A stretch of DNA of 64,000 nt from Rhizomys pruinosus (GCA_009823505.1 VZQC01014000.1:366404-430403); one strand, 5' to 3'; shown: positions 22,396 to 34,020, counted from the first letter of the stretch. Numbers and translations: made by a program. The notes: a model not told the origin generated them from the sequence alone.

Positions 22396-23400
22396 AACCA
22401 GCATCAACAGTCCACTCTCTCTGGAGCTGTTGTCTTGGACTCTGGTCAATTCTGGCTGTTTCCTTTCATGGGTTGACAGTTTGTGCAGGAATAACCTTTC
22501 CATCCTACTAATGAAGCACAAGCAATTAGATATATAGGTATTTAAGCAGCACTAATAGTTATGGTAGGTTACTTTGGCATAGACACATATGTTTGGATGA
22601 TATGTTAATTCATGAATTACATTTTTACCCCCTGATAAATATAACAGGGTCTTACTGTGGCTTATGACATCTCCTAACCTGTAGAGGATGTAGGCTTGTG
22701 GCATCAGCCATGGGTTATTCCTCCAAGGAGAGAGCCAACAGCCAATTAGATTTGGGATATACAGGCACATGGCTGCCTCTGCTGCACAGTATTTCCAGGC
22801 AGGTGAAGTGTAGCTGGTGCTGATGGTGGAGTCTTGCTTGACTCAGGGAGACCCGTATTTGCTTTATTGGTTTAGTGGCCTTTGGGAACACTCTCTGGCA
22901 TTCCAGAGGCCATCTGTACCCTTGCATGTGCGGTCTCAATACATCCCTCCCATGTTAACGTCAGGTCTTCGGCAGCAGGGTCTTATCGCCTCTCCTCCTG
23001 CAGGTATCCCAACTTAGGGGCAAGGAGCCCTTACCTTTTGTGGGGCCTTGGATCCCCTGGCCAACATCCCCCTGGTAGAACAATCCATTGCTGATGTCAG
23101 AGCTCCTGCATTAATATACTTTGCCTAAGTGCATAGCCCAAGGACTTTAGTATTATATTTGGTTCTGAACAGAGTATAATCCTTTTCACAGTTCTTATGT
23201 CTATTAGTCAATTAAAGAAGGCATTTTTACCGGTTTTATAAGAGATTACCTCTATAATAGTTGTCTCCAATTTACAGTTGGAAAATGACATCATCATCGT
23301 CATATTTCTCCTTGTTCTATGGGGGGGGAGGCAAGAAAGTCATATCAAAACCTTTGTTGCACCTAGAAGGTATAAGTTTCATTAGGACTCATTATAGATA
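22396..23400 (-). repeat. Repeat R, longest contiguous copy (antisense)
   Basis: Holds both halves of R in one orientation: 22400-22640 equals the reverse complement of 33230-33420, and 22640-22860 equals the reverse complement of 32966-33200. 22640-23400 also matches 5580-6310 directly. In the R-forward direction it reads GAGCTCTGACATCAGCAATG, CCAATAAAGCAAATACGGG, GTCTCCCTGAGTCAAGC. The AATAAAG and the TATAAAACC upstream suggest a retroviral LTR or leader, but I cannot classify it. Confidence 0.6.
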
Positions 23401-24204
23401 GTTGTTACATGTAGGATCCACAGAAGGGTTCGATGTTTATGGCAATCTGAGGCTTTTCTTCCTTTCAGTGTTCAGACGGGTCAACCTTTCAGTTGCCACT
23501 TTTTGGTACATCCTACTCAATGCAAAGCTGTATCTTTTCTTTCTCAGCCGTTAAGTTGGTGACATTTTGTCCTGTTGGAACAAACAAATCTTTTCCCATA
23601 GTTAGTTTTAAGATTTGAATTGCAAGGTTTTTGACGAAAAGGTTTCATGTCTGTCTGTATCCCCCCCCCCTTTTTTTTAACCCATGAGTCTCCAGAAGAC
23701 AGTTGTATTATACATAACTATAGGGTGGAATCAAGGCACAGATTTCATCAAATTCACCCATGTTGTTTTGGGTGACTATATATGATTAACTTGGGAAGCA
23801 AACTTAATTTTTGCTTTAAATCATCTTAAAGAGAATGCTACAAGGTGATACTGTACAACAGAGAAATTATAGAGAACATTTGTATGTGCCAATCCCAAAG
23901 TTATTGCTCTAGAGATTTTGTGTAAAACAAATGTGGACAACAGCAAATTATATCTACATTTAACTCAGATGCATTACCGTTTTTATCAGAGTCTGTAAAC
24001 CAATGTTGTTTAATATACACATATTTACTTTTACTAAGTCCTAAAACACCATGTATCCTGTAGACAGTGTCTAGGTGAAACTGAGTACTTGCTGAACTCA
24101 CATCAATTAAATATGCCTTGATTGAATATACATCCGTGTCCCTCTCCCACCCATCCCCCCTTCCCAATTCACCATTTCAGTCCATTTTCTGATGCAGTCT
24201 TTCT
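23401..24204. other. Unclassified sequence, possibly R-related at its left end
   Basis: Nothing coding is recognised. A C-run joined to a T-run lies at 23661-23680. The left edge keeps short similarities to 6280-6310 (AAGGTATAAGTTTCATTAGG), so R may extend further right. Confidence 0.4.
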
Positions 24205-24545
24205 GTTGTTGTTCTTTTACTATGCATCCCTCTCCATGAGAAATATTTATATCTGGGTTATTGGTACTAGCATCCACATATGAGGGACACCATTTGTCGT
24301 TTGTTTTTCTGGGACTGTGTTACTTCACTTAACATAATGTCTTCCAGCTCCATCCATTTACCTGCAAAGTTCATGATGTTGTCCCTCTTTACCGCTGCAT
24401 AGAACTCCACTGTATACATGTACCACATTTTGTCTATCCACTCGTCAGTTGAGGGGCACCTGGGCTGGTTCCAGCTTTTTGCTATTGTGAACAGAGCTGC
24501 AATAAATATATCTGTGCATGTATTTCTGCAGTTAGATGAGTCTCC
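24205..24545 (-). repeat. L1 ORF2 3'-end fragment (B), antisense
   Basis: Reverse complement encodes the final ORF2 segment (a DEWIDKMWYMYTVE-like stretch and KFAGKWMELEDIMLSE). Positions 24222-24400 are almost identical to 31890-32060, so both come from the same L1 subfamily. Confidence 0.88.
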
Positions 24546-24552
24546 CTTTATT

Positions 24553-24667
24553 CCCAGCTGGCCTGGAGCTCGCTCTGTAAATCATGCTGGCCTTGAACTC
24601 ACAGAGATCCACTTACCTCTGCCTCCTAAGTGCTAGGAATAAAAGGCATGCATCACCACGCCTGGCT
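24553..24667 (-). repeat. B1 SINE, truncated
   Basis: Reverse B1: AGCTGGCCTGGAGCTCGCTC, CTTGAACTCACAGAGATCC, CACCACGCCTGGC. Lacks its poly(A) end. Confidence 0.85.
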
Positions 24668-24850
24668 TCAGCCTGCTTTCTTACACCGTACACAACACCT
24701 GCCCAGGGGTGGTAGCATCCATAGTGGTCTGAGCCCTCCACATTGCTCAACAATCAAGACAATACTCCACAGACATGGCCACAGGGAGTCCAATGAGCTA
24801 GTTTCCCAATTGAGGCTCCCTCAACCCAAGTGTGTCAAGTTGACACTAAA
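24668..24850 (-). repeat. ERVL/MaLR-type LTR fragment, antisense
   Basis: Matches 21385-21592 in the same orientation: ACACAACACCTGCCCAGGGG, CAATCAAGACAATACTCCAC, AGACATGGCCACAGG, and CAAGTGTGTCAAGTTGACAC at the LTR 5' end. Confidence 0.7.
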
Positions 24851-25087
24851 GGTATATAGTACATACAGTAATGCCTCAAAGTCATACAATGCCTAAATAC
24901 CTGATTACAATTCACAGAAAAGTCACTCATGCCATCAGCAAATGAATGTGATTCAGTTAAAAATTATTTTAATATTCTCATTTACCTTATAGAGTAAAAC
25001 TAAGGAAAAGTAACAAAGACATATCAGGCTTCACTTAATTTTAAGTCATGTGAGCAATTTCTTCCCAAATAGTAGAAGAGCATTTTC
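24851..25087. other. Unique sequence
   Basis: No recognised feature. Confidence 0.4.
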
Positions 25088-25195
25088 TTAATTTTTTTTT
25101 ATTTTCTGTATGTGTATGAATGTACTGACTGCATGCAAGTGTGTGCACCTGTGTAGTGCAATGCCTCAGAGGTCAGAAGAGGGTGTTGGATCCCC
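25088..25195 (-). repeat. B2 SINE 3' fragment
   Basis: Reverse B2 tail and body (TGTATGTGTATGAATGTACTG, GGTCAGAAGAGGGTGTTGG); the tRNA-like head is missing. Confidence 0.8.
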
Positions 25196-25544
25196 ATTTG
25201 CAATGCAATCACTATAGACATAATGTAGTTTTAGTTTAATAGGAATGATTAACAGCTTATTCATTAATTTTTAAACCTAGACAATAAAAAGTCATTTATA
25301 GCATTGTGACTTTCTTGGCAAAAACACTTTCATCATAGAGAATTTCAAACTACCAACACAGGACCATTACTGCTGACCATTAGATAATATTTTTAAAATA
25401 TAGAAGCACTATGTCTAAAAGGCCCCAGTAATATAGATAACTGTACAATGTATTGAAAAAATTGGGATGAGAGTTCAAATATTTATGAACTTTAATTTGA
25501 ACACAATGTACAATTAAAATACTTTCAATTTACTTTTATGTATT

Positions 25545-25722
25545 ATTATTTATGTTGTGTGTTTGTGCATGTGTGCACTTGCCACGGTGTATATGGGGGA
25601 AGTCAGAAGACAACTTTCAGAAGTCACTTTCCTCTTTCCACCATATGGGTCCTGGGGCTTGAACTCAGGTCCTCAGGCTTGTTACAAGCACCTGTACTTG
25701 CTGAGCTGTCTCACTGGCCATT
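25545..25722 (-). repeat. B3-type SINE
   Basis: Reverse strand carries CCAGTGAGACAGCTCAGCAAG, GAGGACCTGAGTTCAAGCC and GAAAGTTGTCTTCTGACTTC, diagnostic of B3 rather than B2. Confidence 0.75.
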
Positions 25723-25798
25723 TAACAGCATGAGCTGCTCTTCTCAGAGCTTCCCAAAAGAGTTCATTTCCCCTCATTTTTCTCATTAGGAATGCTTT

Positions 25799-26037
25799 TT
25801 TAACTTTTTTAAAACTTTATTTATTTATGTGTATGAATGTACTGTCTGCATGTATGTTTGTGCACCCGTAGAGGTCGTGCAATGCCACAGAGGTCAGAAG
25901 AGGATGTCGGATTCCCCTGAAACTGGAGTTAAAGACGGTTCTCAGCCGCCATGTGGGTGCTGGGGATCGAACCCAGGTCCTCTGCAAGAGCAGTCGGCAC
26001 TCTTAACCTCTTAACCGCTAGGCCATCTCTCCAGCCC
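25799..26037 (-). repeat. B2-type SINE with target-site duplication
   Basis: Full-length, little-diverged reverse B2. AGGAATGCTTT at 25788-25798 and 26038-26048 is the exact target duplication. It carries a short internal duplication, CTCTTAACCTCTTAACC, in the head. Confidence 0.95.
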
Positions 26038-26294
26038 AGGAATGCTTTAAAAAAAAAAAAGTAATGCTTTTTAATTGCAGCATAAATTTAAAAATTTTCT
26101 TCCACATCTTTTGACTTTTAAACATCCTTCCTATCTCATGAATTGGAAAGAAGCTGAGAGCTAACCAACAGGGATGAGGCAGGAAGGCAGGACACTTACT
26201 CATTCAATCATAACTTCTTAGCAAGAAGAGCACCTCTAACTGGAAACAGCAGACCTGCTCCAGACCAAGCCTGGGCTCTTAAATGTTCATTTTA

Positions 26295-26400
26295 AATTAA
26301 CTGGAAACTTCATACATGCATGCAATGTATTTGGTCATATCCCCCATCATGCTCTCCTTTTAATCCATCCCTCCTACACAAGATCTTTCAAATTTAAAAA
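26295..26400 (-). repeat. Possible L1 3' UTR fragment
   Basis: CATACATGCATGCAATGTATTTGGTCATAT and a C/T-rich run (TCCATCCCTCCTAC) resemble the antisense L1 3' UTR pieces at 57715 and 9255. Short and uncertain. Confidence 0.35.
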
Positions 26401-26574
26401 TTTATATCTCTCATAGTCAGCTAATGGTACCACTTCACTGGTGTTTTGTGAAAATACAAAAGAAAATATCAAAATGGTTCATAATTAAATTTATGATAAA
26501 AATAATTTGTTGAATTAGTCTTTTACTTGATTTATCTTTCAGAGCTTTTTAGGTGTATTATTTTTAAATGTGTT

Positions 26575-26792
26575 TATTCATTATTTTATTTTATGTGGAG
26601 GGGTGTGTTTCCTGAATAAATGTAAGGGCACCAATTCATGCAATATACATGAAGGCTAGAAGAGGGTATTGGAACTCCTGGATCTGGAGTTACAGAAGGT
26701 TGTAAGCTGTCACGTGGGTGCTGGGAACTGAATCTGGGTCCTCTGCAAGAGCAGCCAATGCTTTTAAATAGGAAGCCATCACTACAGTCCCT
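26575..26792 (-). repeat. B2-type SINE, old
   Basis: Reverse B2: GGCTAGAAGAGGGTATTGGA, CTGGATCTGGAGTTACAG, GTGGGTGCTGGGAACTGAA, AAGAGCAGCCAATGCT. Diverged, with the head region altered. Confidence 0.8.
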
Positions 26793-27135
26793 CCCCACAG
26801 AGCTTTATTGATAGAATAGGGTAGTTATATTTTTATTTTGCTTGCTACCTTGTTAGAACTCATAATTTATGATTAACAGTTTCTTAGTTTTCACAAAAAT
26901 CCCACATCATTCTGTGTGTATTGAAATAAAGATTCCAAACGTTTGCATTACAGGCAACACAAAATTCAGTCAAGAGATCACAGGGCTAGCACTCCAGAGA
27001 CCAAGTCGCACATGCAGCCCCTTGAACACAACTTATGCAGTTTTCCATTTCTCAAGGCCTTATCTCTCTTGGGTTTCATTTACGAGAGTACTTAATTTTA
27101 TTCTCTTTTGGGCTTCTTTTACAAAGTACTTAATT

Positions 27136-27279
27136 CTGCTCAGGGTGGTGGCTCACACTTTTAATGCCAGCACTCAGGTGGCAGAGGCTGGTGGCTATGT
27201 ATGAATTCAATGCCAGCTTGGTCTACATAGTCAGCTCCAGGCCAGCTTGTCTCAAAAAGACCAAAAAAAAAAAAAAAAG
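27136..27279 (+). repeat. B1 SINE
   Basis: B1 with TTTAATGCCAGCACTCAGG and TTGTCTCAAAAAGACC plus poly(A). Target duplication GTACTTAATT at 27126-27135 and GCACTTAATT at 27280-27289. Confidence 0.9.
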
Positions 27280-27359
27280 GCACTTAATTATTTCGTGAGT
27301 TCTACCCCACATGACCTAATCACTTCCTATTGGTGCAAACTCCTGTACCATTGGATTAG

Positions 27360-27508
27360 GAGTGTGAGTGGGCATGTGTGTGTGTCTGTCTGTCTGTCTA
27401 TGTTTGTGTCTGTGTATATATGTGTGTACATGTGTGTCTGTATGTGTATATGTGTATATATGTGTGTGTGTGTCTGTATGCCTGCGTGTGTGTTTGTCTG
27501 TGTGCTTA

Positions 27509-27539
<31 letters not shown>

Positions 27540-27541
27540 TA
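27360..27541. repeat. Compound (TG)n/(TCTG)n microsatellite
   Basis: Long imperfect TG tract with TCTG, TATG and CATG interruptions and a pure TG end. It produces long Cys/Val or His/Thr open frames on both strands that are not genes. Confidence 0.95.
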
Positions 27542-27599
27542 GCACATGACTGTTCAAGTGCATGTGAAAGCCAGAGTTTGCCATCAGGCATTTTCCCCA

Positions 27600-27807
27600 A
27601 ACATTTTTAGAGACAGGATGTCTCACTCAACCTGGAATTCAGCTATGCAGCTTCACTGGCTGTCAGGAAGCCCAAGCCTCTCAGTCTCCATGTCCCCAGG
27701 GCTGGGATGACAGGTACATGTTGCTGCACACGGATGCTCGAGATTGAACCCGGGTCTTCAGGCTTATATAGCAAGCACTTTAATGACTAACCCATCTTCC
27801 AAGCCCC
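27600..27807 (-). repeat. B4-type SINE (ID/B1 composite), diverged
   Basis: A B1-like part (AGACAGGATGTCTCACTCAA, GGGCTGGGATGACAGG) is followed by an ID/tRNA-like head on the reverse strand (GATTGAACCCGGGTCTTCAGG, AACCCATCTTCCAAGCCCC). This composite order is that of rodent B4. Confidence 0.6.
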
Positions 27808-27810
27808 CAG

Positions 27811-28378
27811 GGCTTGAGATTTCAGCAATGTGAATTTGGGGAAATACTTTGATTCAACCCATAGCACACAGGAGCTTTGAAATGAATCAATTCCCTATCC
27901 TGGAACAGCCCACATCCCTTCACTGTTAGGGCTACACAGTTTGTATTGCATTGTTTACAAGAGGCAAGGTGCAGAGGAGATGCATGAATGTCTGTAGATG
28001 GAACAATTTCAAACCAGAGAATGAAAAGTCATTTTCTCACATAAAAGGAAGATGACACATTTCTGAAAGCTGAAGCAAACGAAGTCCAAATTCTCATCCC
28101 CTACTACTTTCATTTCATGCTTTCCATTAAGGCAATCTCAATCCCAAATTCCAAGAAAAACTGTGGAATGTATAGAAACATGTTCTTATCCCCCCCCCAT
28201 TTTTTTTTCTTTTAAATAAATACCTACATATTTTCTTGTTCTAGAGTTCTGGTTTCTCACCCCTAACTGATACTCAAAGTTAGTGATCCCTTCCCGTCCC
28301 TAACCCTGACTTCCAGGTCTTCTTGTGCATCAAGTTCGAGAAAAAAAATTAAAGCAAACCCAAACCCAGTCAACAAAG
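27811..28378. other. Unique sequence, no gene seen
   Basis: No recognised gene, RNA or repeat; C-run/T-run at 28191-28209. Confidence 0.45.
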
Positions 28379-28389
28379 ATGCCTTTGGT

Positions 28390-28623
28390 TTGGATTAGAG
28401 AGATGGCTCAGTGGTCAAAAGTTCTGGCTGCTCTTACAGAGGATGCAGGTTCTATTCCCAGCACCCACATGGTGGCTAACAACCATCCCTAACTCCAATT
28501 CCAGGAGATCTGATGTCTTCTTTTGACCTCCATGGGCATTACATGACATGGGTGTACTTACACACATGCAGATAATACGCTCAGACATATAAAATAAAAA
28601 TAATAAATAAAATATTTTAAAAA
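28390..28623 (+). repeat. B2-type SINE
   Basis: B2 with AGAGAGATGGCTCAGTGGTC, TTCTATTCCCAGCACCCAC and a tail of AAATAAAATAA. Target duplication ATGCCTTTGGT at 28379-28389 and ATGTTTTTGGT at 28624-28634 (two mismatches). Confidence 0.88.
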
Positions 28624-28639
28624 ATGTTTTTGGTAGAAG

Positions 28640-30205
28640 TAAAAATATTGTACATACAAGTGATGATGGCAACCACTTTGCTCACAGGAACAGGTGCAGA
28701 AATAAAAGAGCCCTCTGAGTAGTTCCTTGGATGATTAGAATCCTTTCTAGAACTTACTTGTTACTCAGAAGAGTAGGATGTTCTTTCTGAAATATTGTTT
28801 CTTGAGAACTTAAAATGTAAGCTTCTCCCACTGACAAGGTGGCATTTTTAGATTAAGCCATGGGAAATCTAGCATGATTTACCAATACAACAGTCTAGGA
28901 ATAACAGCCTTCCCACAATCTGTGATTGGCACTATTATTATAGACTCTATTATAATCTTATCTCGCTGTCCAACAGGGCTATTCATTCAGCAACTAAGCT
29001 CACGTCAAAGACAAGGCAGAGTTTACTTATTTGCAGAAAAATGCTTTTGAAAAACAGAGTCTTGTTGCTCACACAGAAGCAAGAGTAGTCTTGATGTGGC
29101 AAGCACCTTGTGCTTCTGCTATCAGGTGGAGGAAATGAAGTAGAAACAGAAACGCCAGCTGAGAAGGTGTTTAATCTTCGAGGTGTGAGGCATTGCATTC
29201 TATCACTCTCCCTGACTGAAATGAGACATGAAGGAGGAAAAAAAAAAATCTGAAACACAGGGTGAAAGTAGTCTCAGGTGCCTTTGATGTCTGTGTGGGC
29301 AAAGCACTTCAGCTTTCACATTCCGTCTTTAATAAAATAGCTGAAACTCCTAGTTCGGAAATAAAGGAAGATAAGACATTGCTAAACAGGATCTGTAGCA
29401 TGAGCAAAAACCCAACTTCGCTTCAGTGTGTGCCTGAAATCCTTCATCCCAACACATGGACAGCACACACAGTCTTAGAAATGTCTATGAGGTGCTCCAT
29501 ATTTGCTTCCACTCAAGGCCTCTGTTTTAAAATTTTCAGATAACTTCTACCATGGAAAGTGAACATATTCCCCAAAACTTTTAAGGCACCATTCTTTTTA
29601 CCTTGAGGGAGAGAAAAAAAACAGCAGAATGATGATATATTCAAAACATAAAGGGAAGTCCATCTTTTGAAATGAACACATTGCTGATAAAACACATCCT
29701 GGCTTTTCAACAAAAATCAGACACTGACATAGCATCAACCAAAACAGGAGGAGATCAAAGTGGTGTATATAAATAAATCTTCACATCAGAAAATCCAATC
29801 CCCATGCTGCACTGACTTGCTGGATCAATCATGGTGGTGACTTTATGGCTTAGTATTTATAAAAGGAAATCCCTCCATCCTCATCAGCGACGGCCACCAT
29901 GTTTCCACCTTCCCTGTGTCTACCCCCTCATCACCTGTCCTCTCAAATGCTGGTGTCTTAAGGAGTGAAACTCAGAAATCATTCACAGGAATGTGTGCTA
30001 TTTAATAGACATCTTACATTAAACTAAGGTGGATATACTAAATTCATAGAAATAATAATTGGAGCAGAAATTTGAGGTCAACTAATACCAATCCCTTTCA
30101 GTATGAAAATTTCTTCATGGGCTCTTCAGGCAGTGGCAATGACCTTGCTTTGTTCAGCACACTGCATACATGGAGAGCATGCAGTTACAATGATGGCTTG
30201 AGTTT
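28640..30205. other. Unique sequence, no gene seen
   Basis: The open frames at 28983-29258 and 29262-29543 have no motif, no conserved context and no family resemblance I recognise. No repeats are obvious. Confidence 0.45.
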
Positions 30206-30222
30206 GGGCCACTACGACTTTT

Positions 30223-30384
30223 TTATTTTTTATTTTTGGTCTTTTCAAAACAGGGTCTCCCTGTAGCCCTAGCTGTCCTGGAACTCACCCTGTAGACCAG
30301 GATGGCCTTGAACTCACAAAGATCCACCTGCCTCTGCCTCCCAAGTGCTAGGATTAAAGGCGTGCACCACCACACCTGGCTGCT
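30223..30384 (-). repeat. B1 SINE with target-site duplication
   Basis: Reverse B1 with tail TTTTTGGTCTTTTC, body CAGGGTCTCCCTGTAGCCC and head CCACCACACCTGGC. ACTACGACTTTT at 30211-30222 and ACTATGACTTTT at 30385-30396 are the target duplication. Confidence 0.93.
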
Positions 30385-30396
30385 ACTATGACTTTT

Positions 30397-31510
30397 AAAT
30401 AAATTCATCTTATCTTGAGTTGGGACCTAGTTTCCTGTGGATTAGAGATCTTAGGTCATCCTAAGGAAAAGGAGACAAAAAGCATTTTTCTTAGATATCA
30501 TTAGTCAAATACTTGTTGCACTTTTAGTGTTAGCATTTTAGCATTGCCATCAAAGATACAACGCAATGTGTAGAACCTACTACTGTCTGGGAATGCCTTT
30601 TATAGAATGAATATGATCTGGACTGATGACTTTTAATTAACCCCAGCAATACTATGTGTTCTTGTCTCTTGTAACTTTGACACCTGATCTCCTTTGCTGA
30701 GAATCTCTTTGGCATTCCACCCCAAAAGATAATGAATACACATGGGTATGCTTGTGAATTAACATATCAAAGTCCTGAAAGCAAGTGTAACCATCTCCAT
30801 TGCACATACTAGAGACTAGGAAGGACAAGTGATTTGGAAGAATGAGCTATTCTAGATCTAGAAATTGAAAGGCCATATATCTGTTACGATTAGAATGGAA
30901 CCAAGCTTGTACTTCCCCAATTGAAGCTGGAGAAGTAATTTTGGATAAAATTAAGGGTGGGGCCAGGCTCTAGGATACAGTTCCAAGGAGAGAGTTCCAA
31001 TAAGACAGTTCAATCAACATAGTTCCTGGAGGCTATGATTCCAAGAGTAGAATGAGTGCCCTCTGAAGTTGGGCATGCTCTTTTTTTTGTTATTTTAGTT
31101 TGTGCTTATTTTTTAAATAATTCTAAATATTTTACATATTTAGAAGGAACAACATTTGTGTCATAATTTGGAAAATACAAAATTCCAACAATATTATGTT
31201 AATGCACAAGCAGTGAGCAAAATATATAGCCTCATTTTCTATGTATATTTCAGTGAAGCAGAGCTCCCAGTCATTGACCATGTAAACCATTGTTTATTTA
31301 CAACTATATAATTGTATATAATTGTTTGTAGCATCTATCAAATCCAGTTGAAAAACACCAAGATTAAATGCCTTGGGTCTACTCTTGGGAACTAAATTTA
31401 AGTGTCAGGCTATTTGTTCAGGTAATCGTAAGGTTGGCATAGTAATGCCACATTGGTATATGTGCCAGCATATTATACATGTATGTGAAAATTAACAGCA
31501 TCTAATTTAT
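30397..31510. other. Unique sequence; possible MIR trace near 30780-30890
   Basis: TGTAACCATCTCCATTGCAC and AGACTAGGAAGGACAAGTGA recall the MIR core but are too diverged to be sure. Nothing else is recognised. Confidence 0.35.
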
Positions 31511-31514
31511 ATTT

Positions 31515-31879
31515 TTCAATGTATATTTTATTGAACTTTTGTGCACCTCATACATAATATCTTAATAATCTTTATGCCTGAGCCCCCCATAGCCCCTTCC
31601 TCCACCAATTTCATGCTTCCTGTCATATGTATTAGGGATTATCATGTCAAGTTTCTGTCCACAGATGTCCCTTAGTGCAAGTTTAATTTGCAACTTGTTT
31701 TACTTGACATCAAAGTTACATCTAGATTAGAAAATAGATTCTCCATGAATACATATGGATATATCAGTCTATCTGGCATTAATCCATCAAACAATTAAGA
31801 CTCCATCTCATAATCAACTCAATAAATAAATGAGCTAATAAAATGAGCCTATGTAACTCAAAGATGAATTAAAAATGAA
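31515..31879 (-). repeat. Probable L1 3' UTR, antisense, next to L1-C
   Basis: TTTTATTGAACTTTTGTGCAC and a C-rich run (CCCCCCATAGCCCCTTCCTCC), then GTTTCTGTCCACAGATGTCCC, resemble other antisense L1 3' UTRs in the window. It lies on the 3' side of L1-C, which fits, but the join is not proven. Confidence 0.4.
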
Positions 31880-32962
31880 CAGTATGCCTCCCTCTCCATG
31901 AGAAATATTTATATCTGGGTTGTTGGTACTAGCATCCACATATGAGGGACACCATTTGTCGTTTGTTTTTCTGGGACTGTGTTACTTCACTTAACATAAT
32001 GTCTTCCAGCTCCATCCATTTACCTGCAAATTTCATGATGTTGTCCCTCTTTACTGCTGCTTCTTCATAGTATTCCATTGTATACATGTACCACATTTTC
32101 TCTATCCACTCGTCAGTTGAAGGGCACCTGGGCTGGTTCAGCTTTTTGCTATTGTGAACAGAGCTGCAATAAACATAGCTGTGCATGTATCTTTGCAGTA
32201 TAGTAGTTGTGTCTTGTTGTATATACCCAGGAGTGGTATGACTGGGTCAAATGGAAGCTCCTTTTGAGTCTTCTAGGGTTCTCCACACTGTTTCTTATAG
32301 TGGTGTACAAGTTTACATTCCACACGCAATGGATGAGTGTTCCCCTTTCCCCACAACCTCTCCAGCACTTTTTTTTTTTTTTTTCTGATCCTAGCCAGTC
32401 TTATGGAGTAAGGTGATATCTCAGAGGTGTTTTAATTGCATTTCCTTAATTTCAGAGATGTTGAACACTTCTTAGAGTTTCTCGGCCTCTCTAACTCCTC
32501 CTCTGTGAAGTCTCTATTCCGATCTTTGCTCCATCTTTGAATGATTCATTTGTTTTCTTTCTTCTTTGTTTTTTGAAGTAGCTTGTATACTCTGGAAATT
32601 AATGCTTTATCAGATGTATCTGCTGTGAAGGTTTCTCCCACTCTGTGGGTCTTCTCCTCACTTCCTTTATTGCTTCCTTTGATGTACAGAGCTTTTGAGT
32701 TTAATGAGGTCCCATTTGTCAATTGTCGATCTTATTCTTGTGCAGCTGCTGTTTGATTTAGGAAGTTTTTCCTTACCCTTGTCTTTGTAGTCTGCTGCCA
32801 GCTTCTCTTCTATCACCTCCAGAGTTTGGGGTTTCCGTTGAGGTCTTGGTCCACCTCTGGAGTTGACCTTTGTACAAGGTGAGAGGTAGGGGTTTAATTT
32901 CATTCTTCTACAAGTGGTGATCCAGTTTTGCCAACACCACTTGCTGAGAAGATGCTGTCTTT
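31880..32962 (-). mobile_element. 5'-truncated L1 (C): ORF2 C-terminal part
   Basis: The minus strand encodes late ORF2: a KLNPYLSP-type stretch, a KVNSRGGPRPQRKPQTLEVI stretch, KLKSSVHQRKQ, then KMWYMYTMEYYEEAAVKRD and KFAGKWMELEDIMLSEVTQS at the end. It ends abruptly at about 32962, directly at repeat R. Frameshifts and a poly(T) interruption near 32370 show it is inactive. Confidence 0.88.
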
Positions 32963-32965
32963 CTT

Positions 32966-33650
32966 CCAAAGGCCACTAAACCAATAAAGCAATATGGGTC
33001 TCCCTGAGTCAAGCCAGACTCCACCGTCAGCACCAGCTACACCCACCTCCTGCCTGGAATACTTGTGCAGCAGAGGCAGCCATGTGCCTGTATATCCCAA
33101 ATCTAAATTGGCTATTGGCTCTCCCCTTGGAGAAAAACCCATGGCTGATGCCACAAGCTTACATCCTCTACAGGTTAGGAATGTTATAAGCCACAGTAAG
33201 ACCCTGTCATATTTAACAGGGGGGAAAATTGTAATTCATGGATTAACATATCCAAACATGTGTCTATGCTAAAGTTAACCTACCATAACTATTAGTGCTG
33301 CTTAAATACCTATATATCTAATTGCTTGTTGCTTCATTAGTAGGATCGAAAGGTTATTCCTGGACAAACTGTCAGCCCATGAAAGGAAAACAGCCAGAAT
33401 TGACCAGAGTCCAAGTCACAGCTCCAGAGAGGTGGACTGTTTTACCTCTCATCACCTGTGCCCTTTTCTAAGCCTAGGGACAACCTGCGGAAGAGGGGGC
33501 GTGGTAGAATGTAAGGGCTGCGATTGGGTGAATGTCGAAACTACAGCAATGTAGTCTGGACACTCATTTGATCAACTGATTGAACCACAACCTGTCATCC
33601 CCCACTGGATGGTGGGCTGTAGGTGTTTGGGCACAACAGCCTGCAGATAG
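32966..33650 (+). repeat. Repeat R, forward copy
   Basis: Forward R starting CCAAAGGCCACTAAACC with the CCAATAAAGC motif. It runs through CTTACATCCTCTACAGGTTAGG, CATAACTATTAGTGCTGC and GGAAGAGGGGGCGTGGTAG, and ends near a TGGATTATCAC word at about 33680, where L1 3' sequence follows. Confidence 0.65.
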
Positions 33651-33689
33651 ATTTTGCATGAAGGATTCTTGTACTCATGGATTATCACT

Positions 33690-33875
33690 TATAGCTAAAA
33701 ATGAAAAAAAAAAAACTGAGAGAAGATGCAGGACAAGTTATGGCAGACATGCATGATCTGGGACGGGGTGGGGGTGGGGAGGGAGAGGGAAAGGGAAATA
33801 AGCCTGAAATGAATTGGAAAAATGTATGAAATGCACAAAGCATCAATAAAAACTAATTTAAAATAAAAAAAAAAA
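33690..33875 (+). repeat. L1 3' UTR end fused to repeat R
   Basis: CTGAGAGAAGATGCAGGACA, a G-rich run (GGGACGGGGTGGGGGTGGGG), and ATGAAATGCACAAAGCATCAATAA plus poly(A) match the L1 ends at 20900-21049 and 38550-38690. The preceding ORF2 is replaced by R. Confidence 0.85.
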
Positions 33876-33887
33876 AGAAACTCCAAC

Positions 33888-34020
33888 TTGAGAACTCCAG
33901 TTCCAGGGGAGTCCGACACCCTCTTCTGACCTCCACGGCATTGCACTCACGGGTGCACGACTTGCATGCAGACAATACATTCATACACATAGGGAAATAA
34001 ATAAAATTAAAAAAAAAAAG
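33888..34020 (+). repeat. B2 SINE 3' fragment
   Basis: GAACTCCAGTTCCAGGGGAG, CACCCTCTTCTGACCTCC, GCATGCAGACAATACATTC, then poly(A). The tRNA-like head is absent. Confidence 0.88.

Noticed and set aside
27247..27626. Cys/Val- and His/Thr-rich frames on both strands
   Set aside because: Translations of the TG/CA microsatellite.
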